DNA from: Tubiluchus corallicola
Taxonomy: Eukaryota > Priapulida > Priapulimorpha > Priapulimorphida > Tubiluchidae
Assembly (NCBI GenBank): GCA_030141605.1
Contig: JAQGDQ010000324.1
Location: 105,001-141,744 of the forward strand
Direction: 5' to 3'
Length of the DNA stretch: 36,744 bases
Part shown: piece after piece, positions 1 to 10,254 of the stretch
Layout: each line of letters opens with the position of its first letter
Position numbering within the stretch: the stretch's first letter is position 1
Program-made: the position numbers and the translations under genes
The notes under the pieces: generated by a model
Told to the model about the DNA's origin: nothing
Database searches by the model: none
Seen by the model: the letters and a program-made list of their open reading frames with translations, nothing else

Positions 1-379
1 ACATAATGCAACATTTTTGTTACATAATGATTATATATATATATATACACACATTTCCTGATGCAAAAATTGTCATACAGTGTTTGTCACATTATGGCAT
101 AAAATTTGCTATGCAACGATGAATTTTGTGATCTGTTACATAATACAGCATTTTTGTTACACAATGTTATATTGTTGCATAATGACCATTTTGTCACATA
201 GTGAACTTTAATAAAATAACGTCCTTCTGCTATTTGAGTTTTAATAAAAGCCAGAAAGTTAAAGGGAAAGTCTTCTGCTGCACATAGCCAGTTAGTCAGT
301 AGTTGGTGAAACGTAGAACGATTGAAGTTTTGGTTCAGTTTTGAAGTCGATGATTTCAGTGGGACAATAAATTTCTGCT
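1..379. repeat. Degenerate short repeats downstream of the Gremlin-like gene
   Basis: The first ~210 bases carry several imperfect copies of a short motif resembling TTACATAATGCAACATTTTTG, at about 1-30, 85-115 and 130-190, plus a short AT run at 36-48. The whole stretch lies 3' of the minus-strand Gremlin-like gene, so part of it is probably its 3' untranslated region. No canonical AATAAA on the minus strand was found here. The minus-strand open frame across 87-413 has no recognisable protein features and is not called. Confidence 0.4.
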
Positions 380-1006
380 TTAAGAATTGAAAATTTTGGA
401 GACGTTTTGGCATCTACATTTCTTGATGATTTTTATCCGCTGGGTAAAAGCAGCCGGCGTTTGATCCGGGCATTTGAGCTGCACGTGGCGCCACCTAAAC
501 TTGCTCGGCTTGCAGAAGGAACAAGACTTGAACGCTTGAGTGTCCTTGACGAAATGACCACGCTTCGGTATGAAAAACGAATTGCATTGACCATAGCAGA
601 ACCGGTTCACGATGCTGACCGATTCACAGCCTTTGCGTCGAACTTTTTGGCGGAGTGGTTGCGTTTTACACCAGTCCCGTTTCAGGTATTTCTTCTGAGT
701 AACGATCAGTGCTCGCCGACTGGATCTGAGAATCTGATTTCCAGGTGTTCTGACGAAGACATTTTTCGTCCGTGACGACACGCTCATGTCCGGTTGATGA
801 CCTTTCAACACGAAGTCCGGCTCGCCGAGAATTCTGATGAGACTGGTACTGTTGAGAAACACAGGGCCATTGTCATCAAGAAATGAATTCTCTTCTGGTA
901 TTGTGGCCACTCTTTTGTCCAGGTTCTGATCTTTACCATTTATAGTCGGGCTCAAGAACAAAAATGATGATGCGTAGATGATAAATGTTACTTCTTTGCT
1001 TGATAT
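380..1006 (-). CDS. GREM: Gremlin-like secreted BMP antagonist (DAN/CTCK family), main coding exon
   Basis: This exon encodes nearly all of a Gremlin-type secreted cystine-knot protein, a family that binds BMP ligands outside the cell and blocks receptor engagement. Joined to the ATG at 2322-2320, the predicted protein is 209 residues (human GREM1 is 184). A hydrophobic signal-peptide core spans about residues 7-20. A basic, low-complexity N-terminal region follows. The C-terminal cystine knot covers about 114-200 and contains KYLKRDWCKTQPL, FCYGQCNSFF and CSFCKP, the signature blocks of Gremlin. All nine cysteines of the family are present (114, 128, 138, 142, 163, 166, 180, 198, 200). N-glycosylation sequons lie at N53 and N202. 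On the minus strand the exon is preceded by a good acceptor, TATTTTTCAG. No in-frame ATG precedes the signal peptide within the exon, which forces an upstream exon. GREM1 versus GREM2 orthology cannot be settled here. Confidence 0.92.
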   Translation of the reverse strand: MSSKEVTFIIYASSFLFLSPTINGKDQNLDKRVATIPEENSFLDDNGPVFLNSTSLIRILGEPDFVLKGHQPDMSVSSRTKNVFVRTPGNQILRSSRRALIVTQKKYLKRDWCKTQPLRQKVRRKGCESVSIVNRFCYGQCNSFFIPKRGHFVKDTQAFKSCSFCKPSKFRWRHVQLKCPDQTPAAFTQRIKIIKKCRCQNVSKIFNS

Positions 1007-1169
1007 CTGAAAAATACGTTAATTGTTAGCAAATGATTAGCAAGCCACTGGCTCACCAGTTGGTTAGTTAACTGCTAAGTTGACTAGAAGATCCAACTAG
1101 ACGCGATTAGTGAATCCTCAAAGCAAGGTGCCCGCATTCATTTGGCCTGCGAAACAAAACAGGATTGCG

Positions 1170-1480
1170 TCTGTCAGTCCACTGGTCATTCTGTTTGTCA
1201 GAATCAGTCAGACAGTCAGTTGAGCAAGTGGCCGGTCACTTGGTTAGTCAATTAGTTGGTTAGTTAGTTAGACAGTCAATAAGTCGGTCAGCCAGCGATT
1301 GAGGAGTCAAAGTGAGTGAGTGAATGAGTCAGTCAGTCTGTGCGTCCGTCCGTCCGTCAGTCAGTCGGTCGGTCGGTCAGTCAGGCAGTCAGTCAGTCAG
1401 TTAGTCAGTCAGTTAGTGAGAGACACAGCCAGTGAGCTGACCAACCATCCAGCTAGTCAGTCAGTCATTCAGCGGCTAGG
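1170..1480. repeat. Degenerate GTCA/GTTA tetranucleotide repeat
   Basis: About 300 bases of imperfect tandem GTCA, GTTA, GTCG and GTCC units lie inside the predicted Gremlin intron. The densest part is about 1315-1420. The plus-strand open frame at 1320-1550 is a by-product of the repeat (Ser/Val/Gln-rich translation) and is not a gene. Confidence 0.85.
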
Positions 1481-1830
1481 CAGACAGATATACCCTCAGT
1501 CAGCTAGATACGTGCCATCCATGTGGTCAGTGAACCAATTACGTCCATAGAAACTTTTGAGACTTCCCAACGACAGCATTGGCTTCCCTAAGTTGCATGC
1601 TTGAGCTAAATTGTTTAATGACATATTCAGGTACATTACCTGCTGAAGCTCAGTGGTCAGGTTATCATCACGAGTCTATCTCATTATCACTTGTACGGCT
1701 ACCGTGGGTGGCGCATTCAACATAGGCATAAATTTTTTCGTGGACGTGCGAATGATTGCATTAGTTACGGCTGTTATGAATACAAATAATGATTGCATCA
1801 AATGAAACTGATGTTGGTAATCATAAATAC

Positions 1831-1851
1831 GACGACGACGACGACGACGAC
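1831..1851. repeat. (GAC)7 trinucleotide repeat
   Basis: Seven perfect GAC units lie inside the predicted Gremlin intron. Confidence 0.9.
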
Positions 1852-1992
1852 AAAAGCAGTAGTGACGTCGACGATAGAAATGATGACAACATCGATATTG
1901 ATATTTTAAGTATTAATTCTGATTAAAAGTGGTGTGTATAACGGCTTTAGTTAAGCGGATCTTACGCATACAGCTATGCATGATCACGTATA

Positions 1993-2027
1993 CGCACGCA
2001 CGCACACACACACACACGCACGCACGC
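1993..2027. repeat. (CA)n/(CGCA)n dinucleotide repeat
   Basis: A short CGCA-CACACA-CGCA microsatellite, also inside the predicted intron. Confidence 0.9.
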
Positions 2028-2104
2028 GTTTAATATTTAAGACAAGCATCACTCTTCAGTACGATTAACGTAGCAGCTAAATAATTGAAGAAGGAAGGCA
2101 TAAA

Positions 2105-2200
2105 AAATTATGAGCCAAAAGGATTCGAACCCAGAACCTTGCGATCACGGATTGCATGCACTAATTATGCAGGTATGGGTCTGATATTTCATCCTAGTAC
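2105..2200 (-). mobile_element. tRNA-like fragment, probable SINE remnant
   Basis: On the minus strand, 2131-2121 reads GGTTCGAATCC, a perfect RNA polymerase III B box / T-loop sequence. It is preceded by GATCGCAAGGTTCTG, typical of the variable-loop side of tRNA-derived SINEs. No convincing A box or closed acceptor stem is visible, so it is not called as a functional tRNA. It sits inside the predicted Gremlin intron. Confidence 0.4.
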
Positions 2201-2319
2201 CAAATGAATGAGAAATATGTTAAATTTCAATTAAAAAATTAGGAAAAATTGCGAAAACTGGTAGCTCAATTCAATAAATGAATACTTTAGGTTACGTTTT
2301 TATTACTTTTATTACTCAC

Positions 2320-2340
2320 CATTCTGGAGGTCACGTATAC
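2320..2340 (-). other. GREM: 3' end of Gremlin exon 1: initiator ATG and splice donor
   Basis: On the minus strand this reads CCTCCAGAATG followed directly by GTGAGTAATAA, a strong 5' splice site (GTGAGT at 2319-2314). Splicing it to the acceptor at 1007 places the ATG in frame with the signal peptide: Met-Ile-Ser-Ser-Lys-Glu-Val, then a hydrophobic run. The exon's only codon would be the start, and the intron would be 1313 nt. As I recall, vertebrate GREM1 also has a non-coding first exon with an intron just before the coding region, so the architecture is plausible. The 5' limit of the exon is unknown. This is inferred from splice signals and frame only. Confidence 0.6.
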
Positions 2341-3060
2341 AAGACAGCACTTTTATGAAGCCTGCGGTTAAGTATTAAATCAGAAGTAGAATTATTATTG
2401 TTGCCTAACATTTTCTTGACGTTCAGTTCAAAATAAGCACCTCAGATTTTTGTGATTTTGTTGTTGTTGTTGTTTGCTTTTTCTTGCGCAATGTTTACAG
2501 TCATCACCGAGCTCTGTTAAGCGTTAGTTCCAAAGAAGCCAGCACGTTTCATCAAACTGCATCCTCTCATCAAATTAAAGCTCGATAGAATCTAAGAAAC
2601 ACATCAGTCAGCGCCTGCAGCATCATTCTAACTCTGCCTCTGGCGGGACAACTGGTTGTTCATGACTCCCAGACCCGCGCCGAATGTCCAGCAGCGAAGC
2701 CATGGGCGGGGAGCCCTGGGCCTCGTGCCGCCAAAAGTTCCACTTAGCTTCCAGAGAAGACGTGGGATAAGGTGCTGTGAGTGACAGTTAACTGTTCCCG
2801 TCTCGCCACCAAGGCATCGTGAGACCGGCGGCTGACAAAGCGAGCGCCGGATTTGACAAAGTTTATAGCCTGTTGTTAACATCTTCTTGCATTATTCATG
2901 GACGATTCCAGATAACTGGCTTCAAGTTTATTGACCTGTAAAATTAGCGACAGCTTGATGATCAACATTTTGAGACGCAGACGTCTGAAATGATTATATT
3001 GAGTAGCTCCTTTTTGCAGTTATAATTATAAATTAGGCTAAAAAATTCTGAAACAAAAGG
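2341..3060 (-). other. Upstream region of the Gremlin-like gene with a GC-rich island
   Basis: No protein-coding signal was recognised here. Positions about 2620-2840 are clearly richer in G+C and CpG than their surroundings. By position this could hold the 5' untranslated exon and promoter of the minus-strand Gremlin-like gene. The minus-strand open frame at 2628-2882 lacks any recognisable domain. The 2890-3060 stretch is ordinary AT-rich sequence. Confidence 0.3.
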
Positions 3061-3069
3061 TTTGAAATT

Positions 3070-3113
3070 AAAGATGACAACAACAGCAAAGTAACAATAA
3101 CCACCAACACCAC

Positions 3114-3206
<93 letters not shown>

Positions 3207-3286
3207 CAACAACAACAACAGTAACAGCAGCAACAAAACAGCAACAGGAGTAGCAACAACAACAACAACGGCAGCAGCAGCAGCAA

Positions 3287-3317
<31 letters not shown>

Positions 3318-3485
3318 AGGAGCAGCAGTAACAACACAACAGCAACAAAACAATAGCAACATCATCATCAACAACAACAACAACAACAACAACATCAACA
3401 GCATCATTAACAACACAACAGCGACAAAACAACAGCAGCAGCAACAACAACAACAACAAAGCAACAGCAACAACAACAACTTCAC
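3070..3485. repeat. (CAA)n tract with CAG-rich part
   Basis: A long tract of CAA/AAC units, essentially pure from about 3113 to 3207, then mixed with CAG, CAT and GCA units. The Leu/Val/Cys-rich open frames on the other strand are by-products of the repeat. Confidence 0.95.
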
Positions 3486-3985
3486 AAAGCAAAACAAGAC
3501 TTAACAAAATACCTCGGTTTCATGACTGAAAGCACAATAGCAGAATGCGTTTGACATTTTTAGACAAAATTGCGGCGCTTTGCCATTAATTTGAGAAAAT
3601 CGTGCAAAAAGTGCACAAAAACAGAGTAATGATGTTCCTGTACCTGTAAATAAACTTTTGACGCTTCGCCGTGTAGTTCTAAAATGTTACTCGTAATTTT
3701 TCCAGGAAAGGCCAAAGCAATTAATGAACACTAGGTGAAATTGCAGTATAAAAATCAAAAGGGTAAAACGTGTTTTCTGACGTAACAGGACAAGAAACCC
3801 TACGCCATTAATTAATGGTTGTCTACGGAGAAAGACAAACCAGTTTCGGTTACTTACTTTATGTTTTCTCTTGTTTAAACTGTGATTCCGTGTAATCAGA
3901 TTTACGATCGTGTGCATTAAAGTTTTTGAAGACAGGTAATTACTGACTTCTTGTAAATGTACGGTAATTTCAGCAAAAGAAAAGA
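3486..3985. other. Intergenic, nothing recognised
   Basis: AT-rich sequence between two simple repeats. The open frame at 3687-3917 on the minus strand shows no domain and no splice context that would support a gene. Confidence 0.4.
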
Positions 3986-4945
3986 TAAGTTAAGGTAAGG
4001 TAAGGTAAGGTATGGTAGGTTAAGGTAAGGTAAGGTAAGAAAAGGTTAGGTAAGGTAAGGTAAGGTAAGGTAAGGTAAGGTAAGGTAAGGTAAGGTAAGG
4101 TAAGGTAAGGTAAGGTAAGGAAAGATAAGATAAGATAAGATAAGGTAAGGTAAGGTAAAGTAATGTAAGGTAAGGTAAGTAAGGTAAGGTAAGGTAAGGT
4201 AAGGTAAGGTAAGGTAAGGTAAGGTAAGGTAAGGTAAGGTAAGGTAAGGTAAGGAAAGATAAGATAAGGTAAGGTAAGGTAAAGTAAAGTAAGGTAAGGT
4301 AAGGTAAGATAAGGTAAGGTAAGGTAAGGTAAGGTAAGGTAAGGTAAGGTAAGGTAAGGTAAGGTAAGGTAAGGTAAGGAAAGATAAGATAAGATAAGAT
4401 AAGATAAGATAAGATAAGATAAGATAAGATAAGATAAGATAAGATAAGGTAAGGTAAGGTAAGGTAAGGTAAGGTAAGGTAAGGTAAGGTAAGGTAAGGT
4501 AAGATAAGGTAAGGTAAGGTAAGGTAAGGTAAGGTAAGGTAAGGTAAGGTAAGGTAAGGTAAGGTAAGGTAAGGTAAGGTAAGGTAAGGTAAGGTAAGGT
4601 AAGGTAAGGTAAGGTAAGGTAAGGTAAGGTAAGGTAAGGTAAGGTAAGGTAAGGAAAGATAAGGTAAGGTAAGGTAAGGAAAGATAAGGTAAGGTAAGGT
4701 AAGATAAGGAAAGATAAGGTAAGGTAAGACAAGGTAAGGTAAGGTAAGGTAAGGTAAGGTAAGGTAAGGTAAGGTAAGGTAAGGTAAGGTAAGGTAAGGT
4801 AAGGTAAGGTAAGGTAAGGTAAGGTAAGGTAAGGTAAGGTAAGGTAAGGTAAGGTAAGGTAAGGTAAGGTAAGGTATGGTAAGATAAGGAGGTAAGGAAA
4901 GGAAAGCAAAGGTAAGATAAGATAAGGTAAGGTAATGTAAGTTTT
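3986..4945. repeat. (TAAGG)n pentanucleotide satellite with GATAA variant blocks
   Basis: About 950 bases of tandem TAAGG (CCTTA on the other strand). Runs of the variant AAGAT occur at about 4126-4142, 4254-4266 and 4380-4447, with shorter ones near 4650, 4680 and 4705. These runs tend to begin with GGAAAGATAAG, suggesting a higher-order repeat made by duplication of variant blocks. Edges decay at 3990-4040 and 4875-4940. The minus-strand frames with Tyr-Leu-Thr-Leu-Pro repeats are translation artefacts. Confidence 0.97.
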
Positions 4946-5746
<801 letters not shown>

Positions 5747-5880
5747 CATTGTCATTGTCATTGTCATTGTCATTGTCATTGTCATTGTCATTGTCATTGT
5801 CGTTGTTATTATTGTTGTTGTTGTTGTTTTTGATGCTGCTGTTGTTGTTGTTGTTACTGTTGCTGCTGTCGTTGTGCTTT
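5747..5880. repeat. (CATTGT)n hexamer repeat, then (TTG)n
   Basis: About nine perfect CATTGT units (5747-5800) directly follow the TTA tract and give way to imperfect TTG/CTG units to about 5880. It is a compound microsatellite. Confidence 0.95.
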
Positions 5881-6135
5881 TTATTGTACTTCAACATGCA
5901 ATAGGATATGAAAAATCATCCTGTTTTCCTTTAACAGAACTGACTGGCATACCACATTAGCAGAGATAACAATTACAATTATGAAATAAGGGCATTTATC
6001 CAGAGCCAGACGGAAATTGCACGGATAATAGATTGGCGTTACATGTTACACCGACACACATGTCAAAACACAGTCTGTACAGTCATGTATGTAAAAGTGA
6101 CATGCGAGTCAACAATTTGATCGAATAAATCCTAA

Positions 6136-6400
6136 TTACATTTTACCAGGTCAGACACGGAACGAAACGATCAGTAATTAAAGGGAAAATATGGTATTTT
6201 AAAGTATAGGCCTATCCCAAAGCACTTTCCATACAAAGTTATATTAGCATTCCTGTTTGAAAGACTTACGTAATTGGAAAAGGAAATTCTTAATAAATCG
6301 AGATATTTGCGCCATCTGGTAAAACGGCACTGAATCGCTATCCCAGTGTGCACCACTGATTCACGAAAACACATTATTGATCTGACTAACACTATAAATA
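6136..6400 (-). mobile_element. Dispersed repeat family R1, copy 1 (minus orientation)
   Basis: Read on the minus strand, this segment matches the copies at 9425-9690, 10975-11160 and 14435-14900 through the shared core CAGTGGTGCACACTGGGA. Downstream of the core come a TTTTACCAG-TGGCGC block and ATTACGTAAGTCTTTCAA. It ends at a TTAAAGGGAAAATATGG edge near 6178. No coding capacity. It is probably a non-autonomous DNA element, with TTAA-type ends by inference. Confidence 0.65.
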
Positions 6401-7345
6401 ATTCAAGCTTTTCCCTAGTCAGCGAAGAGTGTCATACAAGTGCTCTGATTATTTGTTCGAACTTTATACAATGTTACCTGAACTTATTTCAAACGACTTT
6501 TCAACATAATCAACAAATACCTTAATTACTTCTAAATCATTACTTCCCATCAAAAATAAAAATTTATCTGCATCACTCATAAGGAAAAATTCTGGTTTAA
6601 TTGCACTGATGTGATTATATAATCTTCCTCTAAGAAGCGTCATGAATATTTAAGAATATGATCATTTATAACAAAGTGTAATTCGTCTTTGATTTCATAG
6701 CTTAAACAGTGTGTGCATATACGATTCTCAGCCGGGATTTTTCCAGGTTTAACGTGCCTCTCCCTTTGAATGCACAAAGCATGAGAGCTGATTCTCAGTT
6801 TTGTAAATTTCGTTATAGCATATTTGGAATAACCAGAAAGTAAATAGTTTTCTAGTTGACATTGTTTTTTGAAGGTTCGATGCGTACGCAGTTTGTTTTG
6901 TCAAACCGGAGATTTCTTACACAGAAGAAATAACTGGGCACTTTTCAATGTTCTCAGTTTTCTTCATGCGTTAGCACCAGTGACCAATGACCATCGATTC
7001 AGGTCAGCGGTCTTAGTTAGGGTTCGTTGCAAACTATTAAACCAACTGGCGTAAGCGAGTTTCCTACCCCTCAAAGGCTGTTGTAAAGGACGTTGCCCTG
7101 TTTGTAAATTGTTCCAGCTAGTTGGCTGGTCATGCTTAAGTTAGCACATAACTAAGATTGCTGTTCTGTGTTAATCTGTGTTTGTGGGTAATATGAAACG
7201 TAAGTGTTCGTGATTATGTGTGACAAATGGTTACAGAACAATGAATCATCACACATGGTGGTCGCTAGTTTTGTGTCCCGTGGAAATAAACATCTAACTG
7301 TAATGAATTCGAAGCTAAAACTACCCAGGAGCACAGCTTCGAATG
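6401..7345. other. Upstream region of the glycosyltransferase-like gene
   Basis: No gene, RNA or obvious repeat recognised. The plus-strand open frame at 6869-7054 has no domain features. The 5' untranslated region and promoter of the gene at 7358 must lie here, but no clear TATA box or splice signals could be chosen. Confidence 0.35.
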
Positions 7346-7357
7346 TGATTTTATAAG

Positions 7358-8422
7358 ATGCATGATAGCTGCACAGAAAAGTTGCAGCTTGTTCATTTAT
7401 ACTGGAAGCAAGTTATACGATTGATCAGCAAACACAAGAAAGTGATCATACTGTCATGCTGCGTAATGCAAGTGATGTGGTGCTTAATGTTAACGAACAG
7501 TATCAAAGCGCCACCATTTCATCTAGAAGTTGCCGTTCTCGCCTATGACAGACCATACTCTCTTGCTCGCTTGCTGAAGTCTCTGCAAGAAGCCACTTAT
7601 GATGGCGATAACGTCACGTTGAAAATCTGCATCGACAGACCAAGAAACGATGAAGATCTTTATAAAGAGAACATCAGAATAGCCGAGGAGTTGAACTGGC
7701 CCTTTGGTGCCAAAATAGTCAAAGCGCACCCAAAAAATGTTGGCGCGTACATACAGTGGTACGAGTGCTGGCAGCCAGATGACTCTGATGATATGTTTGG
7801 TTTGATACTAGAAGACGATTTGCGTCTATCACCTTATTATTACCGATGGCTCAAAGCAGCTTTATTGGAGTATAAGGATGATGCTAGTGTCGGTGGGATC
7901 ACCTTGCAAAGAGGAACTTTGATTGCTCGGAATGGAAAGCACCGGAATCCTCTGTGTATAGGCTGTCAGGACCCCGTGTTCTTTTATCGCCTTTTGGGCA
8001 CATGGGGCTTTGCTCCGATGCCCAAAGTCTGGAAGCAGTTTCGACATTGGGTGTTCGCGGCCAAGTTGGATCCAGAATTTATTCCATACGTGCGCGGCGA
8101 AAAGTTGATGACCAATGCTTGGCTAATGAAGCGACACCTGGTGATGAAGACCATGCCAGAATCGTATACCATCTATTTCCTGGGCAGCAATCATCTATTT
8201 ACCGTTTATGCCAACCTCCCAGACAATCGGACTTTAGCCTGCAATCACAGAGAGCCGGGCATGAACTATAAGGGCGGTAGGACCGACATACCTATCGGAG
8301 AATGTGATTTTGAACCGCTCATGAGTTGGAGTGACAAGTTTGTTAAGTTTCCTGTGACTCCCGTGAAACTGGATTGGGATGCATTGCCAGAATTGCCGAC
8401 AACAACAGCAGAGAATTTATAG
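7358..8422 (+). CDS. Type II membrane GT-A-fold glycosyltransferase-like protein
   Basis: A 354-residue protein in one exon. The ATG has A at -3 and follows an in-frame TGA at 7346-7348, which supports this start. The layout is that of a Golgi type II enzyme: a short basic cytoplasmic tail, one membrane segment at about residues 29-46, then a lumenal domain. That domain opens with a beta strand and HLEVAVLAYDRP (55-66). It contains LILEDDLRLSP (149-159), where Glu-Asp-Asp fits the metal/nucleotide-sugar DXD-type motif of GT-A enzymes. GTWGFAPMPKVW (214-225) recalls the acceptor-side loop of GT13 (MGAT1-like) enzymes. Sequons lie at N85 and N289. The sugar donor and acceptor cannot be told from sequence. 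A MITE begins 6 bases after the stop. The nearest AATAAA found is about 780 bases downstream (9200), so the 3' UTR may read through the insertion. Confidence 0.85.
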   Translation: MHDSCTEKLQLVHLYWKQVIRLISKHKKVIILSCCVMQVMWCLMLTNSIKAPPFHLEVAVLAYDRPYSLARLLKSLQEATYDGDNVTLKICIDRPRNDEDLYKENIRIAEELNWPFGAKIVKAHPKNVGAYIQWYECWQPDDSDDMFGLILEDDLRLSPYYYRWLKAALLEYKDDASVGGITLQRGTLIARNGKHRNPLCIGCQDPVFFYRLLGTWGFAPMPKVWKQFRHWVFAAKLDPEFIPYVRGEKLMTNAWLMKRHLVMKTMPESYTIYFLGSNHLFTVYANLPDNRTLACNHREPGMNYKGGRTDIPIGECDFEPLMSWSDKFVKFPVTPVKLDWDALPELPTTTAENL

Positions 8423-8428
8423 TACATA

Positions 8429-8883
8429 CCGTATTTTCCCATGTATAAGAGACCCTTTTTTGCTCAGAATTTTCACTTTAAAAATAGGGGGTCTCTTATA
8501 CATGGGAGTAAGTCTTTTCAATAAGATGCATAAATTGTGACACTAATGATTTTAAAGAAATAAGTGCTCTACAACTGTTTTGCGTGTCGCGTTCGACTAT
8601 GAAGCGGTTGTAAGCAATACAAGCATCGTGACACAGGCATTATCTCCTCGTTTTCTCTTTTCCTGTTACAGGTTTGCAGGTACGCACTTTAATATATACC
8701 AGTACTCTTTTTCTACAACACATTAACTGGTTTTATTTTGTTTTCAGTACCGCACTGAGTTGAAAAAAGTTGTACTTTACCCTCTAAAAATGTCCGTCTG
8801 AAAAAACTTTTTTCCAGAATTTTTGCCTAAAAATTGAAGGGGTCTCTTATACACAAGGGTCTCTTATACACGGGAAAATACGG
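8429..8883. mobile_element. TA-flanked MITE with 27-bp terminal inverted repeats
   Basis: Left end CCGTATTTTCCCATGTATAA (8429 on) and right end, reversed, CCGTATTTTCCCGTGTATAA match at about 27 of 28 positions through AAGAGACCC. Both ends are flanked by TA (8427-8428 and 8884-8885), the target duplication of Tc1/mariner-type elements. The left side has an internal inverted copy of the terminal motif (8489-8506), and the right side has two direct copies (about 8840-8875). No coding capacity. It lies just 3' of the glycosyltransferase-like stop codon. Confidence 0.88.
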
Positions 8884-8954
8884 TAGTTATTGACACTTAA
8901 TGACTTTGAACACGTGCTAATGGAAATTTGAGTCCCTTACCTCACAATGTTTCT

Positions 8955-9090
8955 CCGCAGGGCTAAGAGCGCGTTCACACTAGCAAGTTTTCTGTCTGAC
9001 AGCAAGTGTGAACTGCTTTGCGAGTTACTATCGGCAAGTCATTGCAAACATTAATTGAACACGCTTCCGAATTGCTTGGCGAGAAAACTC
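8955..9090 (+). mobile_element. Dispersed repeat family R2 (GCGTTCACACTAGCAAG), copy 1
   Basis: This segment shares GTTCA-N-CTAGCAAGTTTTCTGTC and GCAAGTGTGAACTGCTTTGCGAGTTACT with the copies at 27130-27330, 28125-28290 and 36095-36240 inside the gene array. The motif AGTGTGAAC recurs in inverted form at the edges, as in hAT-type MITEs. No coding capacity. Confidence 0.65.
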
Positions 9091-9129
9091 CATAGCCTGA
9101 ATCCGTCTCCACAGTCAGTAACTAGTAAC

Positions 9130-9424
9130 TATCTCGTTAATTTCTTCCAAGCACAAAAAACTCCTTTACTTACACTAAGAATAACACTGAAAATAACCAA
9201 ATAAATAAAAAATAACTAAAAATAACACCAGAAATATTCCTATTGAAATTTTGTATCGCCTACTTACCGCTTTATTGTGCCCAAACCTTGTATTAGCAGC
9301 AACGTTGTATAAAATTTGAATTCCCACAATGACCGTTAGGCGCAGTCATTTTGACAGTATAGGACGTTATAATATAAGTTTAAATAATATTGCGAAAAGT
9401 TTGAAAAAATAAGCAGAATTTTCG
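9130..9424 (+). mobile_element. 5' part of repeat family R1, copy 2
   Basis: Matches 14435-14700 through GACCGTTAGGCGCAG-CATTTTGA (about 9331-9355), GTTTGAAAAAATAA-CAGA and the AT-rich flank, and continues directly into the R1 core at 9425. The full family unit is therefore at least ~480 bases. Confidence 0.6.
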
Positions 9425-10157
9425 TAGCACACTGTTCACTAATTAAGCAAAAGTATTCAGAAATCACTTAAAAATAATGTGTTTTATGGTGAGACAGTGG
9501 TGCACACTGGGAAGGTGAGTCAGTGATATGTTACCAGTTGGCGCGAACATTTAAATTACAAAGAATTCACTTTTCTAGTTACGTAGGTCTTTCAATCAGG
9601 TAAGCGTAATGCTAAGTAATATAACTTTGTGTGGAAAGTTTTTTGGGATCCTTTAAAGTATACCTTAAAATTACCTTTTCTTCCACTTTAACACTTCTGG
9701 ATTACATCTGACGGAAGAACTAACAGATAACAGGTACTTCTGTTACAGATACGGTAGTTGAGCACTACGGTTATCTGGCAAAATTGTTACGCCAGAATAA
9801 GTGGTGCTTTGCTGTTTTCAACAGCAGTTATAGTGTTACTAATAAGACAACTCTTCTGTTTAAATCCACATCCAGAAGCATTAAAGTGTGACAATTATTT
9901 TGCATATTATACGTTCACAAATGACTGTGTATAAAGAAACTTTCCAAGCGAAGTTACATTTCTTAGCATTACGCTTACCTGCTTGAAAGACTTACGTAAC
10001 TAGAAAAGTAAATTCTTGGTAATTTAAATGTTCGCGCCAACTGGTAACATATCACTGACTCACCTTCCCAGTGTGCAGCACTGACTTACCATGAAACACA
10101 TCATTCTTAAGAAATTTATAAATGATTTTGCTTAATTAGTTAACACTGTACATATTG
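9425..10157. mobile_element. Fold-back element: two R1 copies in inverted orientation
   Basis: The left arm (about 9425-9640) and right arm (about 9940-10157) are inverted repeats of ~210 bases with high but imperfect identity. They share ACTAATTAAGCAAAA, ATGTGTTT-ATGG, ACACTGGGAAGGTGAGTCAG, TTGGCGCGAACATTTAAATTAC and GTAAGCGTAATGCTAAG. The ~300-base centre is unrelated to the arms and has no coding capacity. It is either a MITE with long terminal inverted repeats or two R1 copies that landed head to head. Confidence 0.8.
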
Positions 10158-10254
10158 TAAAAAAGATTGCACAATATGTTAATATTAAATGAAATCGTGA
10201 AGTATCTATGGAGTTGACATCATTTTTAGCCTCATTCTAGTCCGAATAAACCTA

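Noticed and set aside
407-775. Plus-strand 122-residue open frame
   Set aside because: It is antisense to the Gremlin-like coding exon, whose nine-cysteine knot is unmistakable. The plus frame has no domain.
2105-2200. Functional tRNA gene
   Set aside because: B box present, but no A box, acceptor stem or anticodon arm that closes.
3986-4945. Telomeric repeat
   Set aside because: TAAGG/CCTTA is not a rotation or complement of TTAGG or TTAGGG, and the array is internal.
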